Positions 5,330 to 7,462 of a stretch of 7,462 nucleotides of DNA are shown here, piece after piece; positions within the stretch are counted from its first letter, which is position 1; each line of letters begins with the position of its first letter. Under the pieces are notes generated by a model. It saw nothing but the letters and a program-made list of their open reading frames with translations. It made no database searches and was not told the DNA's origin. The translations under genes were made by a program, and so were the position numbers. Origin of the DNA: an uncultured Peptococcaceae bacterium. Lineage in GTDB: Bacteria; Bacillota; Peptococcia; Peptococcales; Peptococcaceae. The stretch covers positions 1 through 7,462 of the forward strand of contig CAMFFG010000054.1 in NCBI GenBank assembly GCA_945949655.1, given 5' to 3'.

Positions 5330-5803
5330 TCACCGGAATCTGCTGGTTTGCAGCATCACGGCAGGCCAGCAGTGCTGCCCGCATCTCTCCCAAATCGCTG
5401 AAGGTCTCCAGCAGATAATAGTCTGGCTGAGCCAATGCAATCGCTCTGGCCTGTTCCAGATAAATTTCATACATTCCATCAAAAGAAGTGTCCCCCACCG
5501 GCGACACAAAATGTCCGGCCCGTGCCCGGCCTTTCGGCATGCACCGCGGGCAATCTCCACTGCCTTCTGATTGATCTCAGCGACCCGATCCTGCAGGTCA
5601 TATTCCTGCAGCTTCAGTCGGCTGCCACCAAAGGTGTTGGTGATCACAATGTCTGCACCAGCATGCAAATAATCCATATGAACGCTCTCCACCACCTGCG
5701 GCATGGTCAGGTTTAACTCCTCCGGGCTCTGTCCCGGTGCCAGCCCCCGCTGCTGCAGCATGGTTCCCATAGCGCCATCAAAAATCAGTATCTGACTCAT
5801 CAT
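5330..5803 (-). CDS. metH: 5' fragment of metH, start of homocysteine-binding domain
   Basis: This open frame of 157 codons has authentic coding content only from 5803 to about 5505. It carries the barrel start ILIFDGAMGTMLQQRGL, EELNLTMPQVVESVHMDYLHAGADIVITNTFGG and EINQKAVEIARGACRKAGHGPDIL. After Leu99 the expected V-x-G-x-IGPTG is absent, and the frame runs through out-of-frame sequence (CRRWGTLLLMECM onwards) to a stop at 5330. A product would be a non-functional fragment. Its first ATG is 8 nt past the metA stop, and the ribosome binding site overlaps that stop. Confidence 0.65.
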   Translation of the reverse strand: MMSQILIFDGAMGTMLQQRGLAPGQSPEELNLTMPQVVESVHMDYLHAGADIVITNTFGGSRLKLQEYDLQDRVAEINQKAVEIARGACRKAGHGPDILCRRWGTLLLMECMKFIWNRPERLHWLSQTIICWRPSAIWERCGQHCWPAVMLQTSRFR

Positions 5804-5811
5804 GCAGCTCC

Positions 5812-6741
5812 TTATTCCTTGTTTTCCTGATCCAGCTTTTCCAGATCAAACGGCGTTTCCTGATATACATAATAGTTGAGCCAGTTGGCAAACAGCAAAT
5901 TGCCATGACTGCGCCACCGCACAACAGGTTCTTTTGACGGATCATCATCCGGGTAATAATTTTTCGGCACTGCAATGGTTTTGCCCTGGCTGATATCCCG
6001 CCGGTATTCGGCATCCAGCGTCAGCGGATCATACTCACAGTGACCGGACACAAACACCCGATGGCCATCTTTGCTAGCTACCAGATATACTCCAGCCTCT
6101 GCGGACTGGGCAATGATCTCCAGTTCTTCAATTTTGGCCAGATCCTCAGCCCGGAACTCTGTATGCCGGGAGTGCGGTGCATAGAAAATATCATCAAAAC
6201 CTCTCACAATCGGACGCCGCTGTACCACCTGGTGTTCAAACACGCCGAACCGCTTTTCCGGCAAAGCATATTTAGGCACACCGTAATAGTGATACAGCGC
6301 CGCCTGGGCCCCCCAGCAGATAAACATGGTGGAAAATACATTTTTATCTGCAAAATCAAAAATCAGCTTCAGTTCATCCCAGTAGTTGACTTCCTGAAAA
6401 GACATGTGCTCCACCGGTGCGCCGGTCACGATCATGCCATCATATTTGTTATGCTTGATCTCCTCAAAATCTTTATAAAAAGTCTGCAAATGTTCTTCCG
6501 ATACATTTTTGCTCACATGACTGGCCATACGGATCAGATCGACCTCTACCTGCAGGGCTGTATTACTGATCAGCCGCAGCAGCTGCGTTTCGGTGACAAT
6601 CTTGGTGGGCATCAGGTTTACAATAGCCAGTTTCAAAGGACGAATGTCCTGCTCTCTGGCCCGCTGCTCATGCATGACGAAAATCTGTTCATTAGTCAGT
6701 ACTTCTGTTGCAGGCAGCGCCGCTGGTATAATAACAGGCAT
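5812..6741 (-). CDS. metA: Homoserine O-acetyltransferase (MetA/MetAA type)
   Basis: This encodes 309 residues, normal for the cytoplasmic MetA family, which acylates homoserine as the first committed step to methionine. Seen are the N-terminal [34 protein letters not shown] (35-57), the nucleophile Cys142 in [16 protein letters not shown], and the catalytic His234 and Glu236 in [16 protein letters not shown] places Glu at position 111. From work on the Bacillus cereus enzyme, Glu at this position favours acetyl-CoA whereas Gly favours succinyl-CoA, so acetylation is predicted; this fits the adjacent O-acetylhomoserine sulfhydrylase. ATG at 6741 has AGGAGG (6753-6758) 11 nt upstream, inside the 20-nt gap after metY. 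The stop (5812-5814) overlaps the metH ribosome binding site. No defect is seen. Confidence 0.95.
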   Translation of the reverse strand: MPVIIPAALPATEVLTNEQIFVMHEQRAREQDIRPLKLAIVNLMPTKIVTETQLLRLISNTALQVEVDLIRMASHVSKNVSEEHLQTFYKDFEEIKHNKYDGMIVTGAPVEHMSFQEVNYWDELKLIFDFADKNVFSTMFICWGAQAALYHYYGVPKYALPEKRFGVFEHQVVQRRPIVRGFDDIFYAPHSRHTEFRAEDLAKIEELEIIAQSAEAGVYLVASKDGHRVFVSGHCEYDPLTLDAEYRRDISQGKTIAVPKNYYPDDDPSKEPVVRWRSHGNLLFANWLNYYVYQETPFDLEKLDQENKE

Positions 6742-6761
6742 AATTTCAATTTCCTCCTAAC

Positions 6762-7462
6762 TTAAATCTGTGCCAGTGCCTGTTCCAGGTCGGCAATAAT
6801 ATCGTCAACATCTTCAATGCCAACAGAAAAACGGATCAGATCTGGAGCTACACCAGCTTCCTTCAGCTGTTCTTCAGTCATCTGGCGATGCGTATGGCTG
6901 GCCGGATGCAGCACACAGGTGCGGGCATCGGCAACATGAGTCACAATGGCTGCCAGTTTCAGCTTGTCCATGAAGGATACCGAAACATCTCGGCCGCCTT
7001 TCAGCCCAAAGCATAACACGCCACAGGTGCCATTGGGCATATATTTCTGGGCTAGTTCATAGTACTTGCTGCTCGGCAGACCAGCATAGCTTACCCAGGC
7101 CACCTTTTCATGCTGTTCCAGATACCGTGCCACCTTCAGGGCATTTTCACAATGGCGTGGCACCCGCAGATGCAGGGTTTCCAGTCCCAGATTCAGTAAA
7201 AACGAGTTCTGTGGAGACGGCGTCGACCCCAGATCCCGCATCAGCTGTGAGGTGGCTTTGGTAATGTAGGCCAGCTTGCCAAACTTCTGCGTGTAGATGA
7301 TACCATGATAAGATTCATCGGGCTCCGTTAGTCCTTTAAATTTATCGTGATGCTGTTCCCAGTCAAAATTACCGCTGTCCACAATGCAACCGCCTACACA
7401 GACGCCGTGACCATCCATATATTTTGTGGTCGAGTGGGTCACAATGTCAGCGCCCCATTCGA
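6762..7462 (-). CDS. metY: O-acetylhomoserine sulfhydrylase, C-terminal part (5' end off window)
   Basis: The window holds the last 232 residues of a PLP enzyme of the Cys/Met metabolism family. The frame stays open to the right edge (…EWGADIV before the first in-window start-like codon), so the gene continues beyond 7462 and the ATG/GTG near 7442 is not a true start. About 195 N-terminal residues are missing if it has the usual ~425. The PLP-binding Lys lies in THSTTKYMDGHG (codon 7424-7422). Also present are the long insert-type region typical of MetY (SGNFDWEQHHDKFKGLTEPDESYHG split over several turns), LRVPRHCENALKVARYLE, and the C-terminal SHTHRQM…IRFSVGIEDVDDIIADL. It makes homocysteine from O-acetylhomoserine and sulfide, the substrate of MetH. 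MetB/MetC-type trans-sulfuration enzymes are shorter and lack this insert. It is the first visible gene of the met operon; any promoter or SAM-responsive leader would lie outside the window. Confidence 0.9.
   Translation of the reverse strand, partial: EWGADIVTHSTTKYMDGHGVCVGGCIVDSGNFDWEQHHDKFKGLTEPDESYHGIIYTQKFGKLAYITKATSQLMRDLGSTPSPQNSFLLNLGLETLHLRVPRHCENALKVARYLEQHEKVAWVSYAGLPSSKYYELAQKYMPNGTCGVLCFGLKGGRDVSVSFMDKLKLAAIVTHVADARTCVLHPASHTHRQMTEEQLKEAGVAPDLIRFSVGIEDVDDIIADLEQALAQI

Larger units (their letters stand above)
3479..5803 (-). pseudogene. metH: Cobalamin-dependent methionine synthase, frame-disrupted N-terminal domain
   Basis: The gene transfers a methyl group from methyl-THF to homocysteine through B12. 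The layout is homocysteine-binding barrel, pterin-binding barrel, B12 cap and B12-binding Rossmann domain. The activation domain is absent and encoded separately downstream of metF. The homocysteine barrel is read in three pieces: frame A from 5803 to about 5505 (DGAMGT near residues 9-14), frame B from about 5505 to about 5250 (residues from PVGDTSFDGMY to AVTLEAMGA), then frame A again from 5248. At both junctions family-conserved sequence seems missing: the G-x-IGPTG stretch at the first and the G-x-NC stretch with the first zinc-ligand Cys at the second. By frame arithmetic the losses are 1 mod 3 and 2 mod 3 bases and cancel. Total span is 775 codons including stop, compared with about 800 expected. 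The start may be the second ATG (5800), 7 nt after AAGGAG (5808-5813), which overlaps the metA stop. As given it cannot be a working synthase; an assembly or sequencing error is a real alternative. Confidence 0.8.

Noticed and set aside
5246..5515. Programmed ribosomal frameshifting to join the metH frames
   Set aside because: No slippery heptamer or downstream structure is evident, and conserved residues are missing at both junctions, which a frameshift could not restore.
6040..6765. Open frame of 241 codons on the plus strand
   Set aside because: It lies wholly antisense to metA, whose catalytic residues and length are intact, and its translation has no recognisable motifs.

Overview
The window is a stretch of bacterial chromosome whose gene order, strong AGGAGG-type ribosome binding sites and protein style suggest a low-to-mid GC Firmicute, possibly of the Negativicutes or Clostridia. 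Taxonomy is inferred from style only. Almost everything from the right edge down to about 1950 is one methionine-biosynthesis operon transcribed right to left on the minus strand. To its left lie a minus-strand CorA-type magnesium transporter gene with a long leader and, convergent with it, a small plus-strand gene for a cysteine-rich protein resembling the exosporium (BclA C-terminal) jelly-roll family.

Operon order, 5' to 3' on the minus strand: metY (O-acetylhomoserine sulfhydrylase, N-terminal part off the window), metA (homoserine O-acetyltransferase), metH (cobalamin-dependent methionine synthase lacking its own activation domain), metF (methylenetetrahydrofolate reductase) and a small gene for a free-standing methionine synthase reactivation domain. 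Together they take homoserine to O-acetylhomoserine, then to homocysteine by direct sulfhydrylation, and then methylate it with methyltetrahydrofolate supplied by MetF. Spacing is very tight: 20 nt, 8 nt, a 19-nt overlap and a direct TAA-ATG junction, so the genes are probably translationally coupled.

The main anomaly is in metH. Its N-terminal homocysteine-binding domain is split over two reading frames by two apparent short internal deletions, near 5505 and near 5248. Each removes a conserved piece: the G-x-IGPTG segment and the G-x-NC zinc-ligand segment. Their lengths compensate, so the original frame returns and the remaining ~580 codons are intact. As given, the gene cannot make a functional synthase. 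It is either a recent pseudogene or a sequencing/assembly error.

The second point of interest is the ~175-nt leader of corA. It starts at a near-consensus promoter (TTGACT, 17 nt, TAAAAT) and contains two stem structures, the second followed by T6 like an attenuator. A 7-nt palindromic word, TGA(G/C)TCA, occurs three times: in both arms of the attenuator and directly against the Shine-Dalgarno sequence. This allows alternative pairings. Between the convergent corA and BclA-like genes there is an 11-bp stem with A and T tracts on its two sides (a likely bidirectional terminator), plus a dedicated corA terminator. I found no mobile elements, CRISPR arrays, tRNA or rRNA genes.
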